Source: Lysinibacillus capsici
GTDB lineage: Bacteria; Bacillota; Bacilli; Bacillales_A; Planococcaceae
Direction: 5' to 3'
Assembly: GCF_003367505.1 (NCBI RefSeq)
Contig: NZ_PXXX01000010.1
Location: forward strand, 124,001 to 188,000
Length of the DNA stretch: 64,000 nucleotides
The number at the start of each line of letters is the position of its first letter. The first letter of the stretch is position 1. Below, piece after piece: positions 28,148 through 37,146 of the stretch. The notes below the pieces were generated by a model, which saw only the letters and a program-made list of their open reading frames with translations, ran no database searches and was not told the origin of the DNA. A program made the position numbers and the translations under genes.

Positions 28148-28378
28148 CTACTTTCTTACGTTTTGTTTTTCCTCTAAAAGTAATACTTTCGACTGTTCTA
28201 ATTCAAGTCTCATTTTTTCTGTTTCAATCGTATAAGTTTCTAACCTAAGCTTTTCTAATTCTACTTCTTTTTCAACAGCCTTCAGTTTTATTTTTTGTTG
28301 TCTCGTACGAGCGTCTGTAAAAATTCCAGCTAGAGAAATAATGACGCCTCCAATTATCGCTACAATGGCAATTGACAA
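28148..28378 (-). CDS. Small membrane protein with a long coiled coil
   Basis: 76 aa from a TTG at 28378, with AAAGGAAG about 9 nt upstream; the GTG three codons earlier overlaps that site. One hydrophobic helix (MSIAIVAIIGGVIISLAGIF) is followed by a highly charged helix with heptad spacing of leucines (VEKEVELEKLRLETYTIETE, MRLELEQSKVLLLEEKQ). I do not recognise the family; phage-shock-like or stress coiled-coil proteins have similar layouts. Lies between cheR and the fatty-acid module; function unknown. Confidence 0.7.
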   Translation of the reverse strand: MSIAIVAIIGGVIISLAGIFTDARTRQQKIKLKAVEKEVELEKLRLETYTIETEKMRLELEQSKVLLLEEKQNVRK

Positions 28379-28457
28379 TCCGTTCACTTCCTTTCGTTAT
28401 TTTGATTATACGGCAAAATGGAAAAAATAGTTTCATTTTTCAGGAATTTATTCCAAT

Positions 28458-28490
28458 AAAAAATGAAGGTAGTTTTTCACCACCCTCATT
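28458..28490 (-). terminator. Terminator of the fatty-acid module
   Basis: Twelve-base arms (28462-28473 with 28479-28490) fully paired with two G-U wobbles on the minus strand, then six U. It lies just past the acyl-CoA ligase stop. Confidence 0.88.
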
Positions 28491-28503
28491 CTATCCATTA
28501 TCG

Positions 28504-30129
28504 TTAGACTTGTATGCGGTACGCTTTTAAATCTTCTCGTAATTTAGCCTTTAAGAATTTACCTACAGACGTTTTTGGTACCTCGTCAATGAAGACAATA
28601 TCATCAGGAACCCATGATTTATGGAATTGGTGCTGTAGACTCTCTAGTAACTCTTCTTTTGTAATCGAACCCTTAAACTCTGGCTTTGCTACGACACAAG
28701 CTAATGGTCGCTCCAACCACTTTTCATGTGGAATGGCAATAACAGCTGCCTCAAAGACCTTTGGATGGGACATTAATGCATTTTCAAGCTCTACTGAAGA
28801 AATCCATTCGCCACCACTCTTAATTAAATCCTTTGTACGGTCGGTAATTTTTATATAGCCATCTGTTGTCATCACAGCAATATCGCCTGTATAGAGCCAG
28901 CCGTCTTTAAAGGCCTCTTCCGTTCGTTCATCCTGATAATACTCATTAGCAATCCATGGTCCTCTAATCGTAAGCTCTCCCATCGTTTTGCCATCCCAAG
29001 GCACTTCACCATTTTCATTGACAATCCTTGTATCAATAAGTGGCATCGTCATACCTTGTGTAATCCGAACATTCATTTTTTCATCAGCCGTATAGTCCTG
29101 CATATGTGTTAAATACGTGGATAGGCTTACAAGAGGTGAGGTTTCCGTCATACCGTAACCTGTCATGTAAGGGATATTAAGTTCTTGCTCAAAGCCTCGG
29201 ACAAGACCAATTGGTGAAGCAGAACCTCCACAAACAATTAATCGCATAGACGATAGGTCACGAGGGTTTTGACGCTGCTCCTGTAGAACGCCCAGCCATA
29301 TGGTCGGTACACCTGCTGTCAATGTAACTTTATATACATCAAATAATTCTAGCAATAGCTGTGGTGTAAACATAGGTCCCGGTAAGACCTGTGTAGAACC
29401 AAATGCGACACTGGCAAATGGTAATCCCCATGCATTCGCATGGAACATTGGCACAACAGGTAACACCACATCCGACTCACAAATTGCAATACTGTCAGCA
29501 AGACCAGCTGTTAAACTATGAAGTACAATACTGCGATGTGTATAGACCACTCCCTTTGGCATGCCCGTCGTTGCACTGGTATAGCACATGCCTGCAGGTG
29601 TATTTTCATCTAAATCTTCTGGGAATGTGAAATGTTCATCTGCCTCCGCAAGTAGCGATTCATAGGAAAGAGCATTTGGAATCGGTAAAGTTTCTACTGC
29701 AACAGCATCACCCATAATGATATAATGCTTTACCGTTTTCAGCTGAGAGACGATAGGTGCAATTAGTGGCACCAGATTATCATCTATTAATAATATTTCA
29801 TCCTCGGCATGATTGATGACATAGGCAATATGCTCAGGGGATAATCGAATATTAATCATATGCAATACTGCTCCTGCACATGGTACAGCAAAATAGGCTT
29901 CCAAATGGCGATGGTGATTCCAAGCAAATGTGCCCACCTTCATTCCTCGATCCATCCCTAGTTTCGTCAAAGCATCGGCTAATCGGCGAGTCCGTTTGAC
30001 ATATTCTTTATACGTAAATTCGTGAATAGTAGTGGCACTTGTTCGAGAATAGATTTTCTTTGAGTGAAAAAATCGTTCTGCACGATTCAAAAAACTTGTT
30101 AATAATAAAGGTGTATCCATCATATGCAT
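28504..30129 (-). CDS. Medium/long-chain acyl-CoA synthetase
   Basis: 541 aa AMP-forming ligase, from the ATG at 30129 with GAAGGGAAG 7 nt upstream. Motifs: CYTSATTGMPKGVVYTH (P-loop), VVPMFHANAWG, TGYGMTETSP, LYTGDIAVMTTDGYIKITDR, IKSGGEWISSVELEN and KTSVGKFLKAKLRE with the catalytic Lys. It activates fatty acids to acyl-CoA. Third gene after a thiolase and an SDR, so the operon likely works in beta-oxidation of an acyl substrate. Chain length is not deducible. Confidence 0.93.
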   Translation of the reverse strand: MHMMDTPLLLTSFLNRAERFFHSKKIYSRTSATTIHEFTYKEYVKRTRRLADALTKLGMDRGMKVGTFAWNHHRHLEAYFAVPCAGAVLHMINIRLSPEHIAYVINHAEDEILLIDDNLVPLIAPIVSQLKTVKHYIIMGDAVAVETLPIPNALSYESLLAEADEHFTFPEDLDENTPAGMCYTSATTGMPKGVVYTHRSIVLHSLTAGLADSIAICESDVVLPVVPMFHANAWGLPFASVAFGSTQVLPGPMFTPQLLLELFDVYKVTLTAGVPTIWLGVLQEQRQNPRDLSSMRLIVCGGSASPIGLVRGFEQELNIPYMTGYGMTETSPLVSLSTYLTHMQDYTADEKMNVRITQGMTMPLIDTRIVNENGEVPWDGKTMGELTIRGPWIANEYYQDERTEEAFKDGWLYTGDIAVMTTDGYIKITDRTKDLIKSGGEWISSVELENALMSHPKVFEAAVIAIPHEKWLERPLACVVAKPEFKGSITKEELLESLQHQFHKSWVPDDIVFIDEVPKTSVGKFLKAKLREDLKAYRIQV

Positions 30130-30199
30130 GATACCGCTTCCCTTCATCTACGATTTTAGAAACAATCAAAACAAAAACTATTTGAACTAGATTTTGCCG

Positions 30200-30967
30200 T
30201 TACCTCGGTTGCATGCGAATGGCACCATCTAGTCGAATGACCTCTCCATTTAACAAGCCATTGTGGATAATACTTTCAACCAAAAGAGCATATTCCGAAG
30301 GTTTACCAAGTCGTTTAGGGAATGGTGTCATTTGAGCAAGAGCTGTTCGTGCAGGCTCAGGTAACGAAGCAAACATTGGTGTTTCAATTAATCCTGGCGC
30401 TATGGTCATCACTCGGACACCGATTTCCGCAAGCTCTCTTGCAATTGGCAACGTCATGGCTGCTACGCCACCTTTTGACGCGCTATAAGCAGCTTGTCCG
30501 ATTTGCCCATCAAATGCAGCCACAGACGCGGTATTAATAATGACGCCACGCTGTCCATCCTCATTTGGCTCATTATGTTGCATTTTTTCTGCCACTAGAC
30601 GGATGACATTAAACGTGCCAACTAAATTAACAGCAATCACTTTTTCAAATAACGCAAGGGCGTGTATACCACGCTTCGAAATAACTTTACTCGCATCTGC
30701 AATGCCAGCACAGTTCACTGCAACATTGATCTTGCCAAAAGCTGCAATAGCCTGCTCAAGGCCAGTCGCCACCTCCTCTTCCTTTGTGACGTCTACTCGT
30801 GCATAAAGGACATTTTGACCTAATTCTTCCACTAGAGCTTGTCCACGCTCATCATTGACATCAAAAATAATTGCTTTGCCACCCTGTCCTATTAATTTCC
30901 GAACGGTTGCCTCTCCTAAACCAGAGGCACCCCCTGTTACGACTGCCACCACTTCATGTTCCTTCAT
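30200..30967 (-). CDS. SDR-family 3-hydroxyacyl-CoA dehydrogenase (type II, HSD10-like)
   Basis: 255 aa. Rossmann loop [17 protein letters not shown] (residues 9-25), [34 protein letters not shown] with catalytic Ser and YxxxK (YSASKGG), and [10 protein letters not shown]. Closest in kind to the HSD10-like short-chain dehydrogenases that oxidise 3-hydroxyacyl-CoA. Lies 15 bp after the thiolase and 70 bp before the ligase. Confidence 0.9.
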   Translation of the reverse strand: MKEHEVVAVVTGGASGLGEATVRKLIGQGGKAIIFDVNDERGQALVEELGQNVLYARVDVTKEEEVATGLEQAIAAFGKINVAVNCAGIADASKVISKRGIHALALFEKVIAVNLVGTFNVIRLVAEKMQHNEPNEDGQRGVIINTASVAAFDGQIGQAAYSASKGGVAAMTLPIARELAEIGVRVMTIAPGLIETPMFASLPEPARTALAQMTPFPKRLGKPSEYALLVESIIHNGLLNGEVIRLDGAIRMQPR

Positions 30968-30982
30968 CAGACATATCCCCTT

Positions 30983-32131
30983 TTACATTTTTTCAATGAT
31001 CGTGGCATTGGCCATTCCCATTCCCTCACAAATCGCCAACAAACCGTAACGATAATTCTCTCGCTCCATTCGATAGAGCATGGTCGTTAACAATTTCGTA
31101 CCTGTTGCCCCTAATGGATGTCCCAGTGCAATGGCTCCACCATCAGGATTGAGCTTCTGTGGGTCTCCTCCTATTTCATGCAGCCATACGAGCGGCACAG
31201 GTGCAAAGGCTTCATTTACCTCATATGTGTCGATATCCTCAATGTTGAGCCCTGACCGTTCTAATGCTTTTCTAGTAGCTTCGATTGGCCCTGTCAGCAT
31301 TAATGTCGGATCAGAGCCCACGACCACTCTTGTCACAATTTTAGCGAGTGGTTGAATGCCTAGTTCTCTCGCTTTATCCAATGCCATTACGACTACAGCT
31401 GAGGCCCCATCACTCATTTGGCTCGCATTGCCCGCAGTAATCGCGCCATTCTCTTGAAAGACAGTTTTTAATCCATTTAAAATGTCAACGGTAGTTTCTG
31501 CACGAGGACCCTCATCTACGGCAAATGTTGTCACTGAGCCATCCTCTTGTGGAACTTGAATGGGTAGTATTTCAGCTTGGAAATGACCTGCTCTAATGGC
31601 GGAAATCGCCCGTTGATGGCTTTGATAAGCATAGCTATTTAGCTGTTCTTTCGATAAAGACCATTGGGAAGCGATTTTCTCTGCTGATAATCCTTGATGG
31701 ATAATATCATAATTTTCCTGTAAGCGGTTACTAGCATGGGCATGTTGCATGTTTGAGCCCATTGGTACTCTTGACATACTTTCTACCCCACCAGCAATGA
31801 CAATGTCCATATCCCCGGCTAAAATTGCCTGTGCTGCGAAGTGCACGGCTTGTTGGCTTGAACCACACTGACGATCAATGGTTACACCTGGCACACTATC
31901 TGGGAATCCAGCCATTAATAAAGAGGTCCTCGCAATATTTGCCCCTTGTTCTGCTGTTTGCGTCACACACCCCAAAATGACATCGTCTACTTGTTCCTTA
32001 CCAATGCCTGCACGCTTTACAACCTCCTGTAATACATCAGCTGCTAAATCATCTGCTCGAACTTGACTTAATGCGCCCTTACTTCTTCCTATAGCAGTTC
32101 TCACAGCTGCTACAATCACCACTTCTCTCAT
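30983..32131 (-). CDS. Thiolase (acetyl-CoA acyltransferase)
   Basis: 382 aa from the ATG at 32131, with GGGG 8 nt upstream; the ATG two codons earlier is too close to it. Catalytic residues: Cys in DRQCGSSQQAVHFAAQA, His in ALGHPLGATG, and a second Cys in LLAICEGMGMA. The latter differs from the usual CIGGG, a variant found in some acyl-CoA thiolases. Either beta-oxidation or acetoacetyl-CoA use is possible; the ligase and SDR neighbours favour beta-oxidation. First gene of the module, which B. subtilis lacks at this site. Confidence 0.93.
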   Translation of the reverse strand: MREVVIVAAVRTAIGRSKGALSQVRADDLAADVLQEVVKRAGIGKEQVDDVILGCVTQTAEQGANIARTSLLMAGFPDSVPGVTIDRQCGSSQQAVHFAAQAILAGDMDIVIAGGVESMSRVPMGSNMQHAHASNRLQENYDIIHQGLSAEKIASQWSLSKEQLNSYAYQSHQRAISAIRAGHFQAEILPIQVPQEDGSVTTFAVDEGPRAETTVDILNGLKTVFQENGAITAGNASQMSDGASAVVVMALDKARELGIQPLAKIVTRVVVGSDPTLMLTGPIEATRKALERSGLNIEDIDTYEVNEAFAPVPLVWLHEIGGDPQKLNPDGGAIALGHPLGATGTKLLTTMLYRMERENYRYGLLAICEGMGMANATIIEKM

Positions 32132-32312
32132 GTCCATAACCCCTTTTCCTCGTCATCCTCTTAGTTTATTGACGAGTCTACTCAACTATTCCTCACTTAA
32201 TTATCAGAATATTACATTATTTATTGTACATGACTAAGAAGTTTTTAACAATTCTATATGTTTCTAGTAAGAGATTATTCGTCGGAATGATCCCTCCCCT
32301 TTTTTGCGCAAT

Positions 32313-32344
32313 AAAAAAGCAATCTCAAAAAATTGAGATTGCTT
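32313..32344 (-). terminator. Terminator of ndk
   Basis: Perfect 12-bp stem (32317-32328 with 32333-32344) and a minus-strand U-run, 14 bp past ndk. Confidence 0.93.
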
Positions 32345-32357
32345 GATCTATTCGAAA

Positions 32358-32774
32358 TTAAACTAAATCTTCACCGAAGAATAAGCCGATTTCGCGCTCT
32401 GCAGAAGCAAGAGAGTCAGAACCGTGGATGATGTTGTGAGAAACAGTTGTTGCGTAGTCACCACGGATTGTACCTGGGTTAGATTCTTCAGGTTTCGTTG
32501 CACCCATCATTGTACGTGCAAGCTTGATTACGTTCTCGCCTTCCCATACCATAGCGAATACAGGACCAGAAGTGATGAAATCAACTAATTCACCAAAGAA
32601 TGGACGCTCAGCATGCTCAGCATAGTGCTTTTCTGCTAATTCTTTAGGAATTACCATTAATTTAGCACCTTTCATTACAAAACCGCGACGTTCGAAACGA
32701 TCAACGATGTCTCCAATTACTTGACGTTCAACGCCGTCAGGCTTAACCATTAAAAAAGTTTGTTCAATTGCCAT
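32358..32774 (-). CDS. ndk: Nucleoside diphosphate kinase
   Basis: 138 aa; slightly shorter than the B. subtilis enzyme. [18 protein letters not shown] at the N-terminus, [19 protein letters not shown], and the phospho-histidine in NIIHGSDS (about residue 113). Balances nucleoside triphosphate pools. It sits between the fatty-acid module and hepT. Confidence 0.97.
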   Translation of the reverse strand: MAIEQTFLMVKPDGVERQVIGDIVDRFERRGFVMKGAKLMVIPKELAEKHYAEHAERPFFGELVDFITSGPVFAMVWEGENVIKLARTMMGATKPEESNPGTIRGDYATTVSHNIIHGSDSLASAEREIGLFFGEDLV

Positions 32775-32860
32775 GTTTAAAACACTCCTTAAATTCGTCT
32801 AACAGGTTTTACACCTACCGATAAATATTAACAAAAAATGAGCTTTTGTACAACAAAAAG

Positions 32861-33835
32861 CTAGAATTTGCGCTTACCCATGAACAATGCTACATCACGT
32901 AATTTTTTCTTTACGGGATGTTTTGGTAAAGCATCAATTTCTTGTAAGGCTTTTTTCAAATATTTATCACTCATACGATTAGCTTGCTCAATCGCATGAG
33001 ATTTACGCACATATTGCAACATATTTTGACGTTCCGATTCTGTTAACGTGCCTGCAAACACTTTAACTAAGTATGGTTGCATCTCCGGATCATCTTTCAA
33101 CAATAAAATCGGTAAAGTAATATTGCCCTGTAGTAAGTCACTACCTGCTGGCTTCCCTAGTTCTTTATCGGTTGCCATAATATCTAAAACATCATCGATA
33201 ATTTGGAAGCTCATGCCTACAAAGTAGCCGAAGCGCTTTAAATGCCGAACTGTTTTAGCATCAACCCCCGCTGCCACAGCTCCTAGCTCACAGCTTGAGG
33301 AAATAAGTAATGCTGTTTTGCGTTTGATTCTTCTAAAATAATCTTTTAAACCTTGATCTAATCTAAATTTATCTTCAATTTGAATGACTTCACCGTTACA
33401 AATCTCCACCATCGTACGGGCTAAAATTTGATGAACAAGTGGGTCTTCTAACTTTGTTATATATTCCAGCGCACGTGCGAAAATAAAATCGCCTGTGTAC
33501 ATTGCTACCCTGTTATTCCACTGTGATTTGACAGTCGGGCGTCCTCTTCGCATATTGGAGTCGTCAATGACATCATCATGTACAAGCGATGCCATATGAA
33601 TGAGTTCTAAAGGCACTGCTACATCCTTCATCTTCTCAATGTCATAATCACCAAATTTTGCGCCTAGTAACACAAAAATTGGTCTTATCCGTTTGCCACC
33701 AGCTTGTAATAAATGGAGAGAAGCATCGTTGATCAAATATGAAGATGAGTCCACCGCTTTTTCTAACTCTTGTTCAATGATTTCGATATCTGATTTCAAA
33801 TCGGAATAGAGTAGTTTTAACTTCATCTTTTCCAC
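32861..33835 (-). CDS. hepT: Heptaprenyl diphosphate synthase, catalytic component II
   Basis: 324 aa from a GTG at 33835, with GGGGGAAGG about 9 nt upstream; the ATG three codons later is an alternative, and the longer frame overlaps menG. Trans-prenyltransferase motifs: AGGKRIRPIF, LVHDDVIDDSNMRRGRPT (first Asp-rich), QIIDDVLDIMA (second Asp-rich). With HepS it builds the C35 side chain of menaquinone-7. Order hepS-menG-hepT matches B. subtilis. Confidence 0.95.
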   Translation of the reverse strand: MEKMKLKLLYSDLKSDIEIIEQELEKAVDSSSYLINDASLHLLQAGGKRIRPIFVLLGAKFGDYDIEKMKDVAVPLELIHMASLVHDDVIDDSNMRRGRPTVKSQWNNRVAMYTGDFIFARALEYITKLEDPLVHQILARTMVEICNGEVIQIEDKFRLDQGLKDYFRRIKRKTALLISSSCELGAVAAGVDAKTVRHLKRFGYFVGMSFQIIDDVLDIMATDKELGKPAGSDLLQGNITLPILLLKDDPEMQPYLVKVFAGTLTESERQNMLQYVRKSHAIEQANRMSDKYLKKALQEIDALPKHPVKKKLRDVALFMGKRKF

Positions 33836-33854
33836 GTGTGAAAACCTTCCCCCA

Positions 33855-34559
33855 TTAACGTATCTTTTTAAAGCCCATATGCATTGCCGCAGCCCCGCCA
33901 CTGTATGCTTTGTACGTTACTTTTTCTAATCCTGCCTGCTCAAACAATGCCGCTAACCTTTTCATACCTGGGAAATCATTCGCAGATTCCTGAAGCCAAG
34001 AATACTCCTTATAGCTTTTCGCAAATATTTTACCAAATATCGGCATTATAAATTTAAAATAAAAACGGAACAGCTGACGATAACCAGGGATCTCAGATTG
34101 AGATGTTTCTAAACAAACCACCATTCCACCTGGTTTAACAACACGATGCATTTCCTTCAAAACTTGTAAATAATCAGGTACATTGCGAAGACCAAAGCCG
34201 ATTGTCACATAATCAAACGTATCATCAGGAAAAGGCAACTCCATCGCATTTCCATGAATGAGTTCAATTTGTGGGTATGGCTCTACCTTTTTTTCGCCAA
34301 CTTTCAGCATGTTTTGACTAAAGTCAAGCCCTTTTACTTCTCCACTTTCACCAACAGCCTCTGCCAATGCGATTGTCCAGTCTGCGGTGCCACAGCATAC
34401 ATCAAGTGCTTTTGATCCAGGTTTTACAGCCATGTGCTTCATCGTATCGTTACGCCAGCCAACATGCATCTGGAAACTAATTACACCATTCATTTTATCG
34501 TAGTTTTCCGAAATACTTTCAAATACTTCGTGAACGTGTTCTTCTTTCGTTTTAGCCAT
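33855..34559 (-). CDS. menG: Demethylmenaquinone methyltransferase
   Basis: 234 aa UbiE-type SAM methyltransferase. [29 protein letters not shown] (motif I, about 51-66), [22 protein letters not shown], and the C-terminal [14 protein letters not shown]. It performs the last step of menaquinone synthesis. Lies 15 bp after hepS and 19 bp before hepT. Also called menH or ubiE. Confidence 0.96.
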   Translation of the reverse strand: MAKTKEEHVHEVFESISENYDKMNGVISFQMHVGWRNDTMKHMAVKPGSKALDVCCGTADWTIALAEAVGESGEVKGLDFSQNMLKVGEKKVEPYPQIELIHGNAMELPFPDDTFDYVTIGFGLRNVPDYLQVLKEMHRVVKPGGMVVCLETSQSEIPGYRQLFRFYFKFIMPIFGKIFAKSYKEYSWLQESANDFPGMKRLAALFEQAGLEKVTYKAYSGGAAAMHMGFKKIR

Positions 34560-34574
34560 TTTGAAAAACCTCTC

Positions 34575-35342
34575 TTATCCGTTAGTAGAAGCAATGGATG
34601 CCTCTACATGTGCATGTAAAGCTTGTTTGATATCACTTTGTAAAAAGGATGCCTGATTAATGATCTGTGATAGCTCTGTTTTTAAATGCACAATTTTCCC
34701 TTGGATGACGCTATTAAAGGTTGCGCCATTACGTCTGACACTTTCTTCTAGTGCCTTACCCATTAAAGACATTTGCCCACGTTGATAAGCTGTCCATTCT
34801 TTTTCTAAACGCAAGATTAATAAGCTTTTTTCTATAAGTGGTATATATTCACTGAAAGAATAAAGATCAAAAAATTGAGCAATTAACCCAGATTCTATCG
34901 TACTCATCGATGTATACCACTGTTCCATTGTTCGTTGTTTATTTTCATAAACCTTAATTTGATTTTCACATCGTGCCACAATACCTTGTGACAAGTTTCG
35001 AATCAATGCAACATTCCCTGACATTGCTAATATTTCATAATAACGACCACTATAAAAATCCCCAGCTAATACGGTAAGCTGCTGTTCTTTTGATGTTGCA
35101 TCTAATTCTTTTATATGATCGTGAGCCGCTAATGCTGCGTACACTATGCCAACAGTAATTGCAGCCTCTTGTTGCTCTTGTTGCCACTCTTCACCATTCA
35201 AAAACGGGATTAACAAATAAAACAGTTGATTTTCATCTAGCACAGGTACACCTGTGTATTTTTGCAAAGTTCTATGACGAACATCCATGAAAATCTCTGT
35301 TTTTAACTGTGCAATTGAATTTTGAATGTATGTTGCATTCAT
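34575..35342 (-). CDS. hepS: Heptaprenyl diphosphate synthase, component I
   Basis: 255 aa, all-alpha regulatory subunit lacking Asp-rich motifs. Family segments: VDENQLFYLL-like core (VLDENQLFYLLIPFLNG), LAAHDHIKELDATSKEQQLT, VLAGDFYSGRYYEILA. It pairs with HepT to set chain length. First gene of hepS-menG-hepT, behind an extended -10 promoter. Confidence 0.92.
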   Translation of the reverse strand: MNATYIQNSIAQLKTEIFMDVRHRTLQKYTGVPVLDENQLFYLLIPFLNGEEWQQEQQEAAITVGIVYAALAAHDHIKELDATSKEQQLTVLAGDFYSGRYYEILAMSGNVALIRNLSQGIVARCENQIKVYENKQRTMEQWYTSMSTIESGLIAQFFDLYSFSEYIPLIEKSLLILRLEKEWTAYQRGQMSLMGKALEESVRRNGATFNSVIQGKIVHLKTELSQIINQASFLQSDIKQALHAHVEASIASTNG

Positions 35343-35410
35343 AGACCTTACTCCATTTCACTTTCAGATACGTTAGCCCTATACAAGGCCAAACGCTTGC
35401 TTACTGAGTC

Positions 35411-35416
35411 ATTATA
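35411..35416 (-). promoter_or_regulatory. Predicted extended -10 promoter of hepS-menG-hepT
   Basis: TGCTATAAT on the minus strand (TATAAT at 35411-35416), no clear -35, 69 bp before the hepS ATG. Confidence 0.6.
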
Positions 35417-35605
35417 GCATACGCAACGATGCGGAATAAAAAAAATTTGCTTTCTTCATAGCACAGGCAGTAAAGCTCTCCCATAATTGAATGTTGGAAT
35501 GCTAACTGCCCATAGACCTTATACTAAGTTTTTCACATCTAGTGTTTTTATATGTGCTGTAGAACGTTGAACAGCATTAAAACCTATCGTCAGAAACAAA
35601 ATTTC

Positions 35606-35824
35606 TTATTTTTTCGCTTCGCTATTGATCACGCCATGTGCTGTATGAATTTGCGCTTTACCGCGTATTTTCATGGCAGACGTGTGTTCTGTAAATTGAG
35701 CAATCATTACTTCGCCGGCATCTAATTTCTCTGAATGATGGAATTTCGTATCAGTTCCACGTGTTAATCCAATGACATGTACACCATCTTCTTCTGCTTG
35801 AATAACAATATAATCTTGTGACAT
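35606..35824 (-). CDS. mtrB: TRAP, tryptophan RNA-binding attenuation protein
   Basis: 72 aa. [40 protein letters not shown] and [14 protein letters not shown] follow B. subtilis TRAP closely, including the KIRG RNA-binding segment and the Thr residues that contact tryptophan. Eleven subunits form a ring that binds (G/U)AG repeats in trp leaders. Next to folE, as in B. subtilis (mtrA-mtrB). The aro operon in this window has no trp genes, so TRAP's target lies elsewhere. Confidence 0.94.
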   Translation of the reverse strand: MSQDYIVIQAEEDGVHVIGLTRGTDTKFHHSEKLDAGEVMIAQFTEHTSAMKIRGKAQIHTAHGVINSEAKK

Positions 35825-35886
35825 CTTTGTACACTCCTTAAATCCGACAAATTCTTAGTTCATCATAACATAATTAGACACGCAAT

Positions 35887-36456
35887 TTAAGACATTTGAA
35901 TAAATGATAGTACTTCTCTACGTTTCACTTCATCTTCCTCATATATACCGCGTGCAACAGATGTCACCGTTTTAGAACCAGGTTTTTTTAATCCACGCAT
36001 TGTCATACACATATGCTCAGCCTCGATCACAACATAAACACCTTTTGGCGAAAGCATCTCCATAATTGTGTCCGCTACTGAAGAGGTAATACGCTCTTGT
36101 AGTTGTGGTCTGCGGGCAATCGTCTCCACTGCACGTCCTAACTTACTCAGTCCAGCAACAACGCCGTCATTTGGTATGTATGCAACATGTGCTTTGCCAT
36201 AGAAAGGTACTAGATGATGCTCACACATCGAATAAAAAGGTATATCTTTGACAAGCACTAGTTCTTCATGATCCTCATGAAATACCGTTTTAAAATAATC
36301 TTTAGCATCCTCATGCAAGCCGCTGAACATTTCGGCATACATTTTTGCTACACGCTTCGGCGTATCCAATAAACCTTCACGATTTACATCTTCACCTACC
36401 GCTTCTAAAATCATTTTTACCGCTTCTTCTATTTTTAATAAATCAATATTCGACAT
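35887..36456 (-). CDS. folE: GTP cyclohydrolase I
   Basis: 189 aa from the ATG at 36456, with AGGAGG 8 nt upstream. Motifs: [40 protein letters not shown] (zinc Cys/His), [20 protein letters not shown] and [11 protein letters not shown] (second zinc Cys). It opens folate synthesis from GTP. Zinc-dependent type IA. Precedes mtrB by 62 bp. Confidence 0.97.
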   Translation of the reverse strand: MSNIDLLKIEEAVKMILEAVGEDVNREGLLDTPKRVAKMYAEMFSGLHEDAKDYFKTVFHEDHEELVLVKDIPFYSMCEHHLVPFYGKAHVAYIPNDGVVAGLSKLGRAVETIARRPQLQERITSSVADTIMEMLSPKGVYVVIEAEHMCMTMRGLKKPGSKTVTSVARGIYEEDEVKRREVLSFIQMS

Positions 36457-36613
36457 CAAAAAAACCTCCTGCATATCAAAACATTACACATTTCCCTATG
36501 CATCGTAGCACATCCAAAAGGTAAGCGCAAAATGACTTACCTGATTCATCAGAAATTCGCTTCTAGATAAGAAAATCACTGTATATTATTATGTAAAATT
36601 CAAATTTGAAGTT

Positions 36614-36655
36614 AAAAAGAGCAGCCTTCATGTTCGTTAACATGAAGACTGCTCT
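36614..36655 (-). terminator. Terminator of hbs
   Basis: Long stem (36618-36634 with 36639-36655, one mismatch) with TTTTT on the minus strand, just past the HU stop. Confidence 0.9.
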
Positions 36656-36675
36656 ATGTAACTACTAGACGTGTA

Positions 36676-36948
36676 TTATTTTACCGCGTCTTTAAGCGCT
36701 TTACCTGGTTTGAAAGCAGGCACCTTGCTAGCAGCGATTTCGATTTCTTTACCAGTTTGTGGGTTACGACCTTTACGAGCCGCACGTTCACGTACTTCAA
36801 AGTTACCAAAACCAATTAATTGTACTTTGTCACCCTTTGCAAGAGCATCTTGAATTGTATCAAATACAGCTTCAACTGCTTTAGAAGCGTCTTTTTTAGA
36901 AAGACCTGCAGCTTCAGCAACAGAGTTTACTAATTCTGTTTTATTCAC
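36676..36948 (-). CDS. hbs: HU-type DNA-binding protein
   Basis: 90 aa from a GTG at 36948, with GGAGG 8 nt upstream, which gives the standard [14 protein letters not shown]-terminus; the longer frame adds three residues. [20 protein letters not shown] is the DNA-binding arm with PAFKPGK at the end. Major nucleoid protein. Position between folE and spoIVA is conserved. Confidence 0.97.
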   Translation of the reverse strand: MNKTELVNSVAEAAGLSKKDASKAVEAVFDTIQDALAKGDKVQLIGFGNFEVRERAARKGRNPQTGKEIEIAASKVPAFKPGKALKDAVK

Positions 36949-37077
36949 ACCATTCACCTCCTCTCAAAGGGTCATGAACCAATTCTGTAAAAAGAGTAAC
37001 ACATAGAAAACCGCTACGCAACTGTATTCATACATGATTATAACCAAAAAATCAGTTTTTCACCCAAAAAACAAAAA

Positions 37078-37110
37078 TAAAAGGACTTTTCGCATAAAAA
37101 CGAAAAGCCC
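37078..37110 (-). terminator. Terminator of spoIVA
   Basis: Arms GGACTTTTCG (37083-37092) and CGAAAAGCCC (37101-37110), with U-rich sequence following on the minus strand. Confidence 0.82.
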
Positions 37111-37146
37111 TGCGTATATTTTTTGCATTTTTTCTGAATTTTATCA

